This document shows positions 49,224-57,536 of a DNA stretch of 64,000 bases, in pieces. A program made the translations under genes and the position numbers. The stretch's first letter is position 1; each line of letters begins with the position of its first letter. The notes below the pieces were generated by a model. That model was not told the origin of the DNA and made no database searches. It worked only from the letters and a program-made list of their open reading frames with translations. This DNA is from Dactylosporangium sucinum (GTDB taxonomy: Bacteria; Actinomycetota; Actinomycetes; Mycobacteriales; Micromonosporaceae), in NCBI RefSeq assembly GCF_014647515.1, contig NZ_BMPI01000016.1, positions 37,179 to 101,178 on the forward strand, in the 5' to 3' direction.

Positions 49224-50682
49224 GCAGGCCGAAACCGACCGTCGTCCCCACGCCGTCGGTGGACTCGAGCGCGATCCACCCGCCGTGCGCCTCCACGATC
49301 GCCTTGCTGATCGCCAGCCCCAGCCCGCTGCCCTTGATCGCCCGCTTCTGGGCGTCGGCGGTACGGAAGAACCGCGTGAAGATCATGCTCAGCTCGTGCT
49401 CCGGGATCCCGACGCCCGAGTCACGGATCCAGACGACCACCTCACCGTCTCGTTCCCGGCCCGTGACCGTGACGGTGCCGCCCGGGTCGGAGAACTTCAC
49501 GGCGTTGTCGAGCAGGTTCAGCACCACCCGTTCGAGCTGCTCGGCGTCGCCCTGGACGGCGGGCATGTGCTCGTCGACGTCGAGGATCACGGCGAGGCCG
49601 GCGGTCTCGACCGCGGGCCGGATGGCCTCGTGGGCCGCCTCGATGAGCCGCCGGATGCGGACCGGCCCGACGGTGAGCGTGAGCGTGCCCGACTCGATGC
49701 GGGAGAACGTCAGCAGGTCCTCGATGAGGTCCAGCAGCCGCCGGCCGTTGCGGTCGATGATCGCGACGATGCGCCGCTCGGTGGCGCCCAGCGTGCTGGC
49801 GTCGGTGTCGGTGAGGATCTCGGTGTACCCCCGGATGCTCGTCAGCGGCGTGCGCAGCTCGTGCGAGACGGTGGCCACGAACTCGCTCTTGAGCCGGTCG
49901 AGCTCCTGGAGCTCGCTGTTGGTGCGGGCGAGCTTCTCCGCCTGCCGCTGCAGCGTCTCCTCGGCCCGGCGCCGGTCGCTGATGTCGGCGACGTGGTGCA
50001 CGACGTCGGACGAGCCGATGAGCGACGCGCAGTACTGCCCCCACAGCAGCGCCCCGTCGGCCCGGCACAGCCGCAGCTCCTTGCTCACCCGCTCGGCCTC
50101 GCCGGCGACCAGCCGCTTGATCCGGTCGGCGACGTGCGGGCGGTCGTCGTCGCAGATCGCGTCGAGCAGCGACCCGCCGACCTGCAGGGAGGTCATGCGC
50201 GACAGTTCGCCGTTGATCTGCAGCACGGTCCCGGCGAGGTCGGTGACGGCCATGCCGACCGGGGCATGCTCGAAGGCAGCCCGGAGCGTTTCCTGCGCGC
50301 GGCGCTGCTCCAGCAGCAGCCGCCGCTGCGACACCGCGTGCTCGACGGCCGAGCCGAGCCGGCCCAGCCGGTCCTTGAGCAGGTAGTCGACGGCCCCCTC
50401 GCGCAGCGCGCCGACGCACGCCTCCTCGCTCATCGCGCCCGCGACCACGATCACCGGGATGTCGTGGCCGCCCTCCTGGAGCAGCCGCAGCGCCTCCAGG
50501 GCGGTGAACTGCGGCAGCGTGTAGTCGGCGAGGACGAGGTCCGGCGGGCCGTCGAGCAGGGCGGCCAGGAACGACGCGCGGGAGTCGGCCCGCGTGCACT
50601 CCGGAGCGAAGCCGGCGCGGCGCAGCTCGAAGACGAGCACGTCGGCGTCGTCTGGATCGTCCTCCAGGAGCAGGATCCTCAT
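49213..50682 (-). CDS. Hybrid receiver-PAS-histidine kinase
   Basis: Soluble signalling protein of 489 residues with an N-terminal receiver (1-115; acidic pair LLLEDDPDD, phospho-acceptor Asp53 in LVLADYTLP, Lys103 in YLLKDRLG). A PAS domain follows (about 128-240), then HisKA (phospho-His274 in FVATVSHELRTPL) and HATPase (LLDNAVKFSDPGG, GSGLGLAISKAI). No membrane helix or DNA-binding domain is present. It starts 16 bases after the CHASE-type kinase gene. The receiver could take phosphate from that kinase and modulate its own kinase domain, so the output regulator must lie elsewhere. Confidence 0.9.
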   Translation of the reverse strand: MRILLLEDDPDDADVLVFELRRAGFAPECTRADSRASFLAALLDGPPDLVLADYTLPQFTALEALRLLQEGGHDIPVIVVAGAMSEEACVGALREGAVDYLLKDRLGRLGSAVEHAVSQRRLLLEQRRAQETLRAAFEHAPVGMAVTDLAGTVLQINGELSRMTSLQVGGSLLDAICDDDRPHVADRIKRLVAGEAERVSKELRLCRADGALLWGQYCASLIGSSDVVHHVADISDRRRAEETLQRQAEKLARTNSELQELDRLKSEFVATVSHELRTPLTSIRGYTEILTDTDASTLGATERRIVAIIDRNGRRLLDLIEDLLTFSRIESGTLTLTVGPVRIRRLIEAAHEAIRPAVETAGLAVILDVDEHMPAVQGDAEQLERVVLNLLDNAVKFSDPGGTVTVTGRERDGEVVVWIRDSGVGIPEHELSMIFTRFFRTADAQKRAIKGSGLGLAISKAIVEAHGGWIALESTDGVGTTVGFGLPTP

Positions 50683-50698
50683 GAGCCGATGCTGCGGT

Positions 50699-53134
50699 TC
50701 ATCGCACCACCTCCAGGGCCGGGACGTGCGTGGGGAGGGTGAAGTAGAAGGTCGCGCCGGCGTCCGGCGCGGCATCGGCCCAGATCTGCCCGCCGTGGCG
50801 GTGCACGATCCGGTGCGCGACGGCCAGGCCGACGCCGGTGCCCTCGAAGTCCTCGGCGCGGTGGAGGCGCTGGAAGACCTGGAACAGCTTGTCCGCGTAC
50901 CGCATGTCGAACCCGACCCCGTTGTCCCGCACGTAGTACGCGGCCAGGCTGTGCCCGACCGCGATCCGCGCCGGTGAGACGCCCCGGGTGTACTTCACCG
51001 CGTTGCCGAGCAGGTTCGCCAGCACGTGCCGGATGAGCCGCGGGTCGCCGAGCGCGTCGGGCAGCTCGCCGACGGCCAGCTCGATGTCGCGGCCGGCCCG
51101 ATCGATCACCAGCTCGTCCCACACGTCGGCGACGAGCTGATCCATCGGCACGCGCCGCCGCCCCAGCTCCTGCCACTGCAGGCGGGAGAACGTCAGCAGG
51201 CCGTCGATCAGGTCGCCCATGCGCCGGGCGCCGGCCCGGATCCGCTCGACGTGCCGGCGGCCCTGGTCGTCGAGCCGGTCTCCGTGCTCCAGCGCGAGCA
51301 TCCTGGCGAACCCGTCGATCGCCCGCAGCGGCGCGCGCAGGTCGTGGGACACGCCGTAGGAGAACGACTCGAGCTCAGCGACCCGCTGCTCCAGGACGAG
51401 CCGGTCGGACGCGTCCTGGGTGATCTCGACGAAGCCCCGGACCGTCCCGTCCGGGTGGCGGACCGCGGTCAGCTGCCCGTACGACCAGAAGCGGCTCCCG
51501 TCGGCGCGCACCCGCTCGCCGTCGGTCTCGACGCGCCCCTCCTGCCCGGCCCGCTCCAGCAGCCGGGCGGGCCGGCCGCCCGCCTGGTCCTCGGGGGTGA
51601 AGAAGCGGGTGAAGGGCTCGCCGACCACGGTTTCGCTGCGGTACCCCATGAGCCGCTCGGCATTGATCGACCAGCTCACGACCAGTCCCGCCGGATCGAG
51701 GAGGTGGATGGCGTGGTCCCTGGCCCCGTCGAGCAGCACCTGCAGGAGCTCCTCGGACGCCCGCAGCCGCTCCTCGGCGGCGTTGCGATCGGTGACGTCC
51801 CGCAGCACCGCCACCGCACCGGCCGGCTCGCCCTCCTGGACCAGCGCCCGTAGCCGCACGTCGATCCGCCGCCCGCCGATCACGCACTCCACCTGTGACT
51901 CGACGCTCGTCTTGGCGAGATTTCGGATGCGGTACCGCGTGACACCGTCCGTCTCGTAGATGTCGAGCAGCTCCGGCCACTCCGACGCCGGCCGGTCGGC
52001 CGCCTCCGGCCCCAGGATCGCCCGGGCGGTCGGGTTGAGCCACCGGGCCCGCCCGTCGTCGCCGATCACCAGCACGCCGTCGCCGACGGTGTCCATGACC
52101 GCGCCCAGCAGGGCGGCCTGCTGCCGGGTCTCGGCGCCGGCCAGCCGCAGCTCGCCCGTCGCCTCCTCCACCCGCTCCTCCGCGCGCCGCCGGGAGGTGC
52201 CCAGCGTGGACACGAGCAGCGCCGTGACCACCGTCAGCGCCATCCCGCCGAAGAACATCCCGGAGTCGAGGTGGCCGGCGGCCCCGACCAGCGCGTCGCC
52301 GTCGGCCGACACGTCGAGCCGCCACTGCTGGTCGCCGATCTGCGCGGTGACCGAGCGGTGCAGGTCGCCGGCCCGGCCGTCACTGCGGGCGATCCGCGCG
52401 GCGGGGCGGAACCCGGTGCCGTCGGACGCCAGCAGCGTGATGTCGAGCAGCTCGCGCGACGGCTGCGGCACGGTCTCGCCGAAGAAGGCCTGCAGGTGGA
52501 CGGTCATCGCGACGAACCCGTGCACCGCTCCCGTCGCCTGGTCGAGCACCCGCTGCACGAGGAGCACCGAGCGCTCCTGCGCGCCGGCCGGGACGTACGG
52601 CAGTGAGAGCGCCGGCAGCCCGAGCTTCTGGGCCTTGCCGAGCGCCGTCGCGGCCTCGGGCGTGGCGGTGAGATCGAGGCCGGTACCGACCGGCGACGGC
52701 TGGGCGTCGAGGAGACGCTGGAGCACCGCGAAGTAGTGCCGGGTGGCGCCGGCGACGGGCAGCATCGTCAGGGCCGGCACGCCTCGGACCCGCCAGTCCT
52801 GCTGGGCCTCGCCGATGCCGGACTCCGGCACCTCGACGACGAAGTCCACCGACGTGGCGCCGGGCAGCCACAGCCGGCCCAGGACGGCGGTGACGGTCGC
52901 GAAGCCGGCGGCGTCGAGCCGCGGCAGCGACTCCAGCGCCCCCGCCGTGACCTGCAGCGCATCCACGTACCGCTGGCCGGCGGACGCGACGGCGTCGCGC
53001 GCGGCGGCCGTGCGCCGGTCGAGGGCGAGCCGGGCCTGGTCCCGCTCGACGCGGTGCATGAGCAGCCCGGCCCCGGCGGACGCCAGCAGGCCGAGGAGGA
53101 CCACCGCGGTCACCTGGAGACGGACGCCCACCAC
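50699..53134 (-). CDS. Membrane histidine kinase with CHASE-type sensor and two PAS domains
   Basis: Sensor kinase of 811 residues: TM1 (about 8-26), an extracellular CHASE-like domain (about 30-290) with PALSLPYVPAGAQERSVLLV, TM2 (about 294-312) and a coiled linker. PAS1 (340-450) and PAS2 (460-580) follow, then HisKA with His597 (FSYGVSHDLRAPL) and a HATPase domain (NLLGNAVKYT, GTGVGLAVAHRIV). The kinase end resembles phytochrome-like kinases. CHASE domains sense small molecules such as peptides or adenine derivatives; the ligand here is unknown. The GTG start gives a proper signal anchor. Confidence 0.88.
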   Translation of the reverse strand: MVGVRLQVTAVVLLGLLASAGAGLLMHRVERDQARLALDRRTAAARDAVASAGQRYVDALQVTAGALESLPRLDAAGFATVTAVLGRLWLPGATSVDFVVEVPESGIGEAQQDWRVRGVPALTMLPVAGATRHYFAVLQRLLDAQPSPVGTGLDLTATPEAATALGKAQKLGLPALSLPYVPAGAQERSVLLVQRVLDQATGAVHGFVAMTVHLQAFFGETVPQPSRELLDITLLASDGTGFRPAARIARSDGRAGDLHRSVTAQIGDQQWRLDVSADGDALVGAAGHLDSGMFFGGMALTVVTALLVSTLGTSRRRAEERVEEATGELRLAGAETRQQAALLGAVMDTVGDGVLVIGDDGRARWLNPTARAILGPEAADRPASEWPELLDIYETDGVTRYRIRNLAKTSVESQVECVIGGRRIDVRLRALVQEGEPAGAVAVLRDVTDRNAAEERLRASEELLQVLLDGARDHAIHLLDPAGLVVSWSINAERLMGYRSETVVGEPFTRFFTPEDQAGGRPARLLERAGQEGRVETDGERVRADGSRFWSYGQLTAVRHPDGTVRGFVEITQDASDRLVLEQRVAELESFSYGVSHDLRAPLRAIDGFARMLALEHGDRLDDQGRRHVERIRAGARRMGDLIDGLLTFSRLQWQELGRRRVPMDQLVADVWDELVIDRAGRDIELAVGELPDALGDPRLIRHVLANLLGNAVKYTRGVSPARIAVGHSLAAYYVRDNGVGFDMRYADKLFQVFQRLHRAEDFEGTGVGLAVAHRIVHRHGGQIWADAAPDAGATFYFTLPTHVPALEVVR

Positions 53135-53176
53135 AACCTGCTGATCGGCGGTGCGCGACGGGTGTTGAGAAGTTGC

Positions 53177-54145
53177 TCACCCGTTGTCGGACGAGTGCCC
53201 CGGGAACAGGTGGGCGGACGGGTCGATGATGATCGCGGCGTTGTTGACGGCGGTGGCGGCCTCGCCGAACCCGACGGCGATCAGGCGGACCTTCCCCGGG
53301 TACTCGCTGATGTCCCCGGCGGCGAACACCCGGGGGAGGTTGGTCGCCGTCGTCGAGTCGACCTTGATGTGCCGCTTGTCGAGCTCCAGCCCCCAGCCGG
53401 CCAGCGGGCCGAGGTCGGCGGTGAAGCCGAGCGCGGCCACGATCGTGTCGGCGGGCAGCGTGCGCGGCTCGGCGCCGCGGACGGTCACGTCGACGCCGGC
53501 GCAGCGCCCCTCGCCGTGGATCCGGCTGACCTCGGCGTTGACCACGATCTCGATCGGGAGTGACTGCACCTTGGCCACGGTCGAGGCGTGGGCGCGGAAC
53601 CTGTCGCGGCGGTGCACGAGGGTGACCGACTTGGCGATCGGCTGCAGGGCGAGGGCCCAGTCGAACGCGGAGTCGCCGCCGCCGACGATGACCACGTCGT
53701 GGCCGGTGAGGTCGGCGAGGTGCGGCACGAAGAAGATCACGCCGTCGCCGCCGAACTCGGCGGCGGCCGGCAGCGGGCGGGCGGTGAAGCTGCCGAGCCC
53801 GCCGGTGATCAGGACCGCCCCGCAGCGCAGCTGCTGACCGTCGGAGAGCGCCAGCACCGGCCGATCGTCCACATAGGACAGCTCGTCGGCCCGGACGCCC
53901 AGCACGTACTCCGGGTTGAACTGCGCCGCCTGCTCGACCAGGTTGGCGACGAGGTCGCGGCCGCGGATGCCCGGGAAGCCGGCGACGTCGAAGATCATTT
54001 TCTCCGGGTACATCGCGGTGACCTGCCCGCCGGGCTCGGGCAGCGCGTCGATGACGGCGGTGGACAGCCCGCGAAAGCCAGCGTAATAGGCCGCGAACAG
54101 CCCCGCCGGGCCCGCGCCGACGATGGCGAGGTCAACTTCCCGCAT
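53177..54145 (-). CDS. Ferredoxin/flavodoxin-NADP+ reductase, thioredoxin-reductase-like type
   Basis: FAD-dependent reductase of 322 residues. The FAD loop is VGAGPAGLFAAYYAG, the NADPH loop is VGGGDSAFDWALAL, and RVFAAGDISEYPGKVRLIAVGFGEAA is the second FAD motif. The active-site CxxC of thioredoxin reductases is missing (GGGDSAFDW follows directly), which marks the YumC-type FNR2 family. It transfers electrons between NADPH and ferredoxin. The ATG at 54145 gives the usual N-terminus; the long upstream open frame is a composition artefact. It lies 42 bases upstream of the CHASE-type kinase gene, so cotranscription is possible. Confidence 0.9.
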   Translation of the reverse strand: MREVDLAIVGAGPAGLFAAYYAGFRGLSTAVIDALPEPGGQVTAMYPEKMIFDVAGFPGIRGRDLVANLVEQAAQFNPEYVLGVRADELSYVDDRPVLALSDGQQLRCGAVLITGGLGSFTARPLPAAAEFGGDGVIFFVPHLADLTGHDVVIVGGGDSAFDWALALQPIAKSVTLVHRRDRFRAHASTVAKVQSLPIEIVVNAEVSRIHGEGRCAGVDVTVRGAEPRTLPADTIVAALGFTADLGPLAGWGLELDKRHIKVDSTTATNLPRVFAAGDISEYPGKVRLIAVGFGEAATAVNNAAIIIDPSAHLFPGHSSDNG

Positions 54146-54192
54146 GCCGGTGACGGTACGGCCGCCGCCGACCGCCCGACAACCCTTGATCT

Positions 54193-54852
54193 TCAGCTCG
54201 GCTCGGGATCCAGCTCCAACGTGTCGGCCCGATCCACCGGGCGGGGCCGGCGACGGCGGAACAGCACCGCCGCGACCAGGCCGGCGATGAACCCGCACAG
54301 GTGCCCCTGCCAGCTGATGCCCTCGTCGCCGGGGAGCACCCCGAAGAGCTGCCAGCCGTACAGCAGGCCGATGAGGACGCCGACCGCGATGTGCCACAGG
54401 CTGTGCTCGACCACGCCCCGCATGAGGATGACGCCGAGGTAGCCGAAGATCACGCCGCTCGCGCCGACCACGACCGTGCCCTCGTCGCCGATGAACCAGA
54501 CCCCGACCCCGGCCACCAGCGCGATGAACGCGGTCGTCAGCAGGAAGCGGGCGGTGCCGGCGGCCAGCACGAACGTGCCGAGCAGGATCAACGGGATGCT
54601 GTTGGCCAGCACGTGGTCGAAGCCGGCGTGCAGGAACGGCGCGAAGAGGATGCCGTCGAGGCCGTCGATCTCGTGCGGCTTGATGCCGCCCTCCTGGTCG
54701 AGCCGCTGGTTGTTGAGGCGGTCGACGAACTCGATCGCGAACAGCACGGGAACGAAGGCGCACATGGCGACGAAGGCGCGGCCGATCGAGGCGTAGAAGG
54801 CCTCGGTGCCGAAGCGCATGGCGTCGTCCTGCCGGGCGTCGTCGAGACTCAC
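54193..54852 (-). CDS. Rhomboid-family intramembrane serine protease
   Basis: Polytopic membrane protease of 219 residues with about six helices. The serine nucleophile is in VVGASGVIFGYLG and the catalytic His in WQGHLCGFIAGL. Upstream HAGFDHVLANSIPL supplies the oxyanion His and Asn. It cleaves membrane proteins within their transmembrane segments; substrates are unknown. The GTG at 54852 is preferred, and an in-frame start 27 bases earlier is possible. It lies 47 bases upstream of the reductase gene and may head that operon. Confidence 0.92.
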   Translation of the reverse strand: MSLDDARQDDAMRFGTEAFYASIGRAFVAMCAFVPVLFAIEFVDRLNNQRLDQEGGIKPHEIDGLDGILFAPFLHAGFDHVLANSIPLILLGTFVLAAGTARFLLTTAFIALVAGVGVWFIGDEGTVVVGASGVIFGYLGVILMRGVVEHSLWHIAVGVLIGLLYGWQLFGVLPGDEGISWQGHLCGFIAGLVAAVLFRRRRPRPVDRADTLELDPEPS

Positions 54853-54893
54853 GCCACTGTGGTAACAGGTCCGCGCCACCTGCGCTACTCAAG

Positions 54894-54947
54894 CAGAATC
54901 CCGGCCCCGGCGATGTGCACCGAAAGCCGGGATTCTGTTGGTTTTTT
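54894..54947 (+). terminator. Strong intrinsic terminator oriented rightward
   Basis: CAGAATCCCGGC (54894-54905) pairs exactly with GCCGGGATTCTG (54926-54937) and is followed on the plus strand by TTGGTTTTTT. Both flanking genes read leftward, so the U-tract is on the wrong strand for the transglycosylase gene that ends here. The GC stem may still act in both directions. Confidence 0.8.
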
Positions 54948-55623
54948 AGTACCAGCCCGTGTTCTGGCTGTGCTGCCAAGCGGCGCAGGGCGTCTTGTAG
55001 CGGCCCTTGATGTACCCGAGGCCCCAGCGGATCTGGGTCTCCGGGTTGGTCTTCCAGTCGGCGCCGACGCTGGCCATCTTGCTGCCGGGCAGGGCCTGCG
55101 GGATGCCGTAGGCGCCGGAGCTCTTGTTCTGCGCCGAGGCGTTCCAGTGGCTCTCCTTGTCCCAGAGCTTCTCCAGGCAAGGCATCTGGTCGAGCCCGAA
55201 GCCGACGCCCTGCAGGACAGCGCAGCCGATCTTCTTGTTGCCCGAGTACACGTTGCACGACGACGGCACCGGGTACTTCGGCGGCGAGTTCGAGGGTGCG
55301 CGCGTCTTGTTGCGGCTCGCCTCTTCCTCGGCCTTGCGTCGAGCCTCGTCCTCGGCGGCCTTGGCCTGCGCGGCGGCGGCCGACGCGGCGTCCTGGGCCT
55401 TGCTCTGGGCGTCAGCCGGCGCGCTGCTCGGCGCGGGCGACGGCGTCGAGTCCTTCAAGGCAGCAGCGTCGGCGGCGTGAACTGGATTGGCCGACGCTTC
55501 GTGCTGGGTCTGTCGGTTGGCGATCACGAGACCGGCCACCAGCGCCAGGATGAGGACGCCCAGTGCACTGCCTGCTCGCACGATGCCGACCCGGTGCCAC
55601 AGCCGGATCACGAAGATATCCAT
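54946..55623 (-). CDS. Secreted lytic transglycosylase / Rpf-like muralytic protein
   Basis: Exported protein of 225 residues. An N-terminal signal anchor (VRAGSALGVLILALVAGLVIA) is followed by an Ala/Glu/Lys-rich helical linker (about 60-110) and a C-terminal lysozyme-like domain. That domain carries LEKLWDKESHWNASAQNKSSGAYGIPQALPG, the Glu-Ser-x-W and GAYGIPQ motifs of transglycosylase SLT enzymes. The catalytic Glu is in DKESHW. It would cleave peptidoglycan during growth or resuscitation. The ATG at 55623 is chosen because it begins the signal peptide. Upstream lie a hairpin and a perfect CRP-type site, recalling control of mycobacterial rpfA. Confidence 0.88.
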   Translation of the reverse strand: MDIFVIRLWHRVGIVRAGSALGVLILALVAGLVIANRQTQHEASANPVHAADAAALKDSTPSPAPSSAPADAQSKAQDAASAAAAQAKAAEDEARRKAEEEASRNKTRAPSNSPPKYPVPSSCNVYSGNKKIGCAVLQGVGFGLDQMPCLEKLWDKESHWNASAQNKSSGAYGIPQALPGSKMASVGADWKTNPETQIRWGLGYIKGRYKTPCAAWQHSQNTGWY

Positions 55624-55653
55624 TCGTCGGGGACATGGGACCGGTGGGCCCCG

Positions 55654-55682
55654 GGCCCGGACGAGCCACACTCGTCCGGGCC
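55654..55682 (-). promoter_or_regulatory. 12-bp stem-loop in the 5' leader of the transglycosylase gene
   Basis: GGCCCGGACGAG (55654-55665) and CTCGTCCGGGCC (55671-55682) are exact inverted arms with a five-base loop, 31 bases upstream of the start codon. Further complementarity (GTGACGC with GCGTCAC, about 55684-55727) suggests a structured leader. No U-tract follows, so it need not terminate transcription. Confidence 0.6.
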
Positions 55683-55785
55683 GGTGACGCACCGTGAGCG
55701 CCTGATGCCTACTTGCCGGGCGTCACGCGCTCGGAACCCACCATCGCCTAGTGCATTCAGGGGTGAGAACCCAAACAGTGCGATC

Positions 55786-55801
55786 TGTGATGTTAATCAC
55801 A
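55786..55801 (-). promoter_or_regulatory. Perfect CRP-type binding site TGTGA-N6-TCACA
   Basis: TGTGATGTTAATCACA matches the CRP/GlxR consensus in all ten conserved positions. It lies about 165 bases upstream of the transglycosylase start and 52 bases after the end of phoH on the same strand. Binding by a cAMP-responsive regulator is inferred from the motif. Confidence 0.75.
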
Positions 55802-55838
55802 TGACAATTCGGGCTCTTTTCCTCAACTTGGGCGCTCA

Positions 55839-57272
55839 TCAGCGCTCGAACGGCAGGTCCTCCAGCAGATCCGTGACGACCTCGGCGATCGCCGAACGCT
55901 CCGAACGGGTGAGGGTGACGTGTGCGAAGAGCGGATGGCCCTTCAGCGCCTCGATCACCGCGGCGATACCGTCATGCCGACCCACCCGGAGGTTGTCACG
56001 CTGTGCTACGTCGTGGGTCAAAATCACCCGCGAGTTCATCCCGATCCGGGACAGCACGGTCAGCAGGACACCCCGTTCGAGGGACTGGGCCTCGTCGACG
56101 ATCACGAACGCGTCGTGGAGGCTCCGGCCGCGGATGTGGGTCAGCGGGAGCACCTCGAGCATCCCGCGGGCGGCGACCTCTTCCATGACGTTGTCGTGCA
56201 CGAGGGCGCCGAGCGTGTCGAAGACCGCCTGGGCCCACGGCGACATCTTCTCGGCCTCGCTGCCGGGCAGGTAGCCCAGCTCCTGGCCGCCGACCGCGTA
56301 GAGCGGCCGGAAGACGATCACCTTCTTGTGCTTGCGGCGCTCCATGACCTGCTCCAGGCCGGCGCAGAGGGCCAGCGCGGACTTGCCGGTGCCGGCCCGG
56401 CCACCCAGCGACACGATCCCGATCGAGTCGTCGAGCAGCAGGTCGAGAGCGATGCGCTGCTCGGCCGAGCGGCCCCGCACGCCGAACGCCTCCCGGTCGC
56501 CGCGGACCAGCCGCACCGACTTGTCGGTGCTCACCCGCCCGAGCGCGGAGCCGTTGGGTGAGCTCAGCACCAGGCCCGTGTGCACCGGCAGGTCGCCGGC
56601 GCCGTCGATGTCGATCGCCTCGCCCGCGTAGAGCCGCTTGACGTCGTCCTCGCTGACGCCGAGGTCGATCATGCCGGTCCAGCTGGCGTCGGACGCCGGC
56701 CCCGGCTGGTACTCGTCGGCGGCCAGGCCGACCGAGCCCGCCTTGACCCGCAGCGGCATGTCCTTGGTGACGAGCAGCACGTCGCGGCCCTCGGCGGCCA
56801 GCGCGAGCGCCACCGCGAGGATGCGGGCGTCGTCGGTGTCGGCCCGGAAACCGGCCGGCAGCACGTGCTGGTCGGCGTGGTTGAGCTCGACCCGCAGGGT
56901 GCCCCCGGCGTCGGTCAGCGGCAGCGGCTCGTCGAGCCGGCCGTGCTTCGCCCGCAGTTCGTCCAGGAAGCGCAGCGAGCGCCGCGCGAAGTAGCCCAGC
57001 TCGGGGTGGTGCCGTTTCCCTTCGAGTTCGGAGATGACGACCAGCGGCAGTACGACGTCATGCTCGCCGAAGCGCAGGAAGGCGCCCGGGTCGGCCAGCA
57101 GTACCGAGGTGTCCAGCACGAACGTGCGGCGTGAGGGTCCGGGTTCGGCCTTCTTGCGGGTGCGCCGCACGGCCTTCACGGGCTCTGGGGCAGGCTCCAG
57201 GCTGGCTTCGGAGGCCTTCTGGGCGCGGCCGCGGGGAGAGGGGGCTGCTGAGGGACTACGGCGAACGGTCAC
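55839..57272 (-). CDS. phoH: PhoH-family protein with N-terminal PIN domain (PhoH2)
   Basis: RNA-processing toxin-like ATPase of 477 residues. After a basic, Pro-rich N-terminus comes a PIN ribonuclease domain (about 50-185: RTFVLDTSVLLADP, ELEGKRHHP, DDARILAVALAL with acidic catalytic residues). The PhoH P-loop ATPase/helicase domain (about 255-477) has Walker A GRAGTGKSAL and Walker B VIVDEAQSL. In mycobacteria PhoH2 unwinds and cleaves RNA. I prefer the GTG at 57272 because GGAG lies six bases upstream; a start at 57413 would add 47 low-complexity residues. Confidence 0.93.
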   Translation of the reverse strand: MTVRRSPSAAPSPRGRAQKASEASLEPAPEPVKAVRRTRKKAEPGPSRRTFVLDTSVLLADPGAFLRFGEHDVVLPLVVISELEGKRHHPELGYFARRSLRFLDELRAKHGRLDEPLPLTDAGGTLRVELNHADQHVLPAGFRADTDDARILAVALALAAEGRDVLLVTKDMPLRVKAGSVGLAADEYQPGPASDASWTGMIDLGVSEDDVKRLYAGEAIDIDGAGDLPVHTGLVLSSPNGSALGRVSTDKSVRLVRGDREAFGVRGRSAEQRIALDLLLDDSIGIVSLGGRAGTGKSALALCAGLEQVMERRKHKKVIVFRPLYAVGGQELGYLPGSEAEKMSPWAQAVFDTLGALVHDNVMEEVAARGMLEVLPLTHIRGRSLHDAFVIVDEAQSLERGVLLTVLSRIGMNSRVILTHDVAQRDNLRVGRHDGIAAVIEALKGHPLFAHVTLTRSERSAIAEVVTDLLEDLPFER

Positions 57273-57522
57273 GGGATCTCCGGGGGCGGGCACCTCGCCG
57301 CCCGCACTCGCGTCCTCCGACGCCCGCACGGGGTCGGGTGCTGGGCCCCGTGGCTTCACTGGTGATCGAGCGGTCCGGGCCTCGGATGGCCGGGAAACCC
57401 CCTGCCACAGCACTGACGCTAACCGGTACTTGCCGAATCCACTAGATCGGCTGGGTAAATCAGGGTGAACCCCCGCCCTGTGAGGTACGCGAAGCTACCC
57501 ACACGTAGCGAAAAATCATCAG

Positions 57523-57528
57523 TACGCT
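57523..57528 (+). promoter_or_regulatory. -10 box TACGCT of the trehalose-phosphatase gene
   Basis: TACGCT eight bases before the ATG at 57537, no Shine-Dalgarno sequence; probably leaderless. Confidence 0.45.
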
Positions 57529-57536
57529 GTGACACC

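Noticed and set aside
55624..55785. c-di-AMP (ydaO) riboswitch upstream of the transglycosylase gene
   Set aside because: The conserved GGGGUGAAUC-like cores of ydaO are absent; only generic stems are seen.
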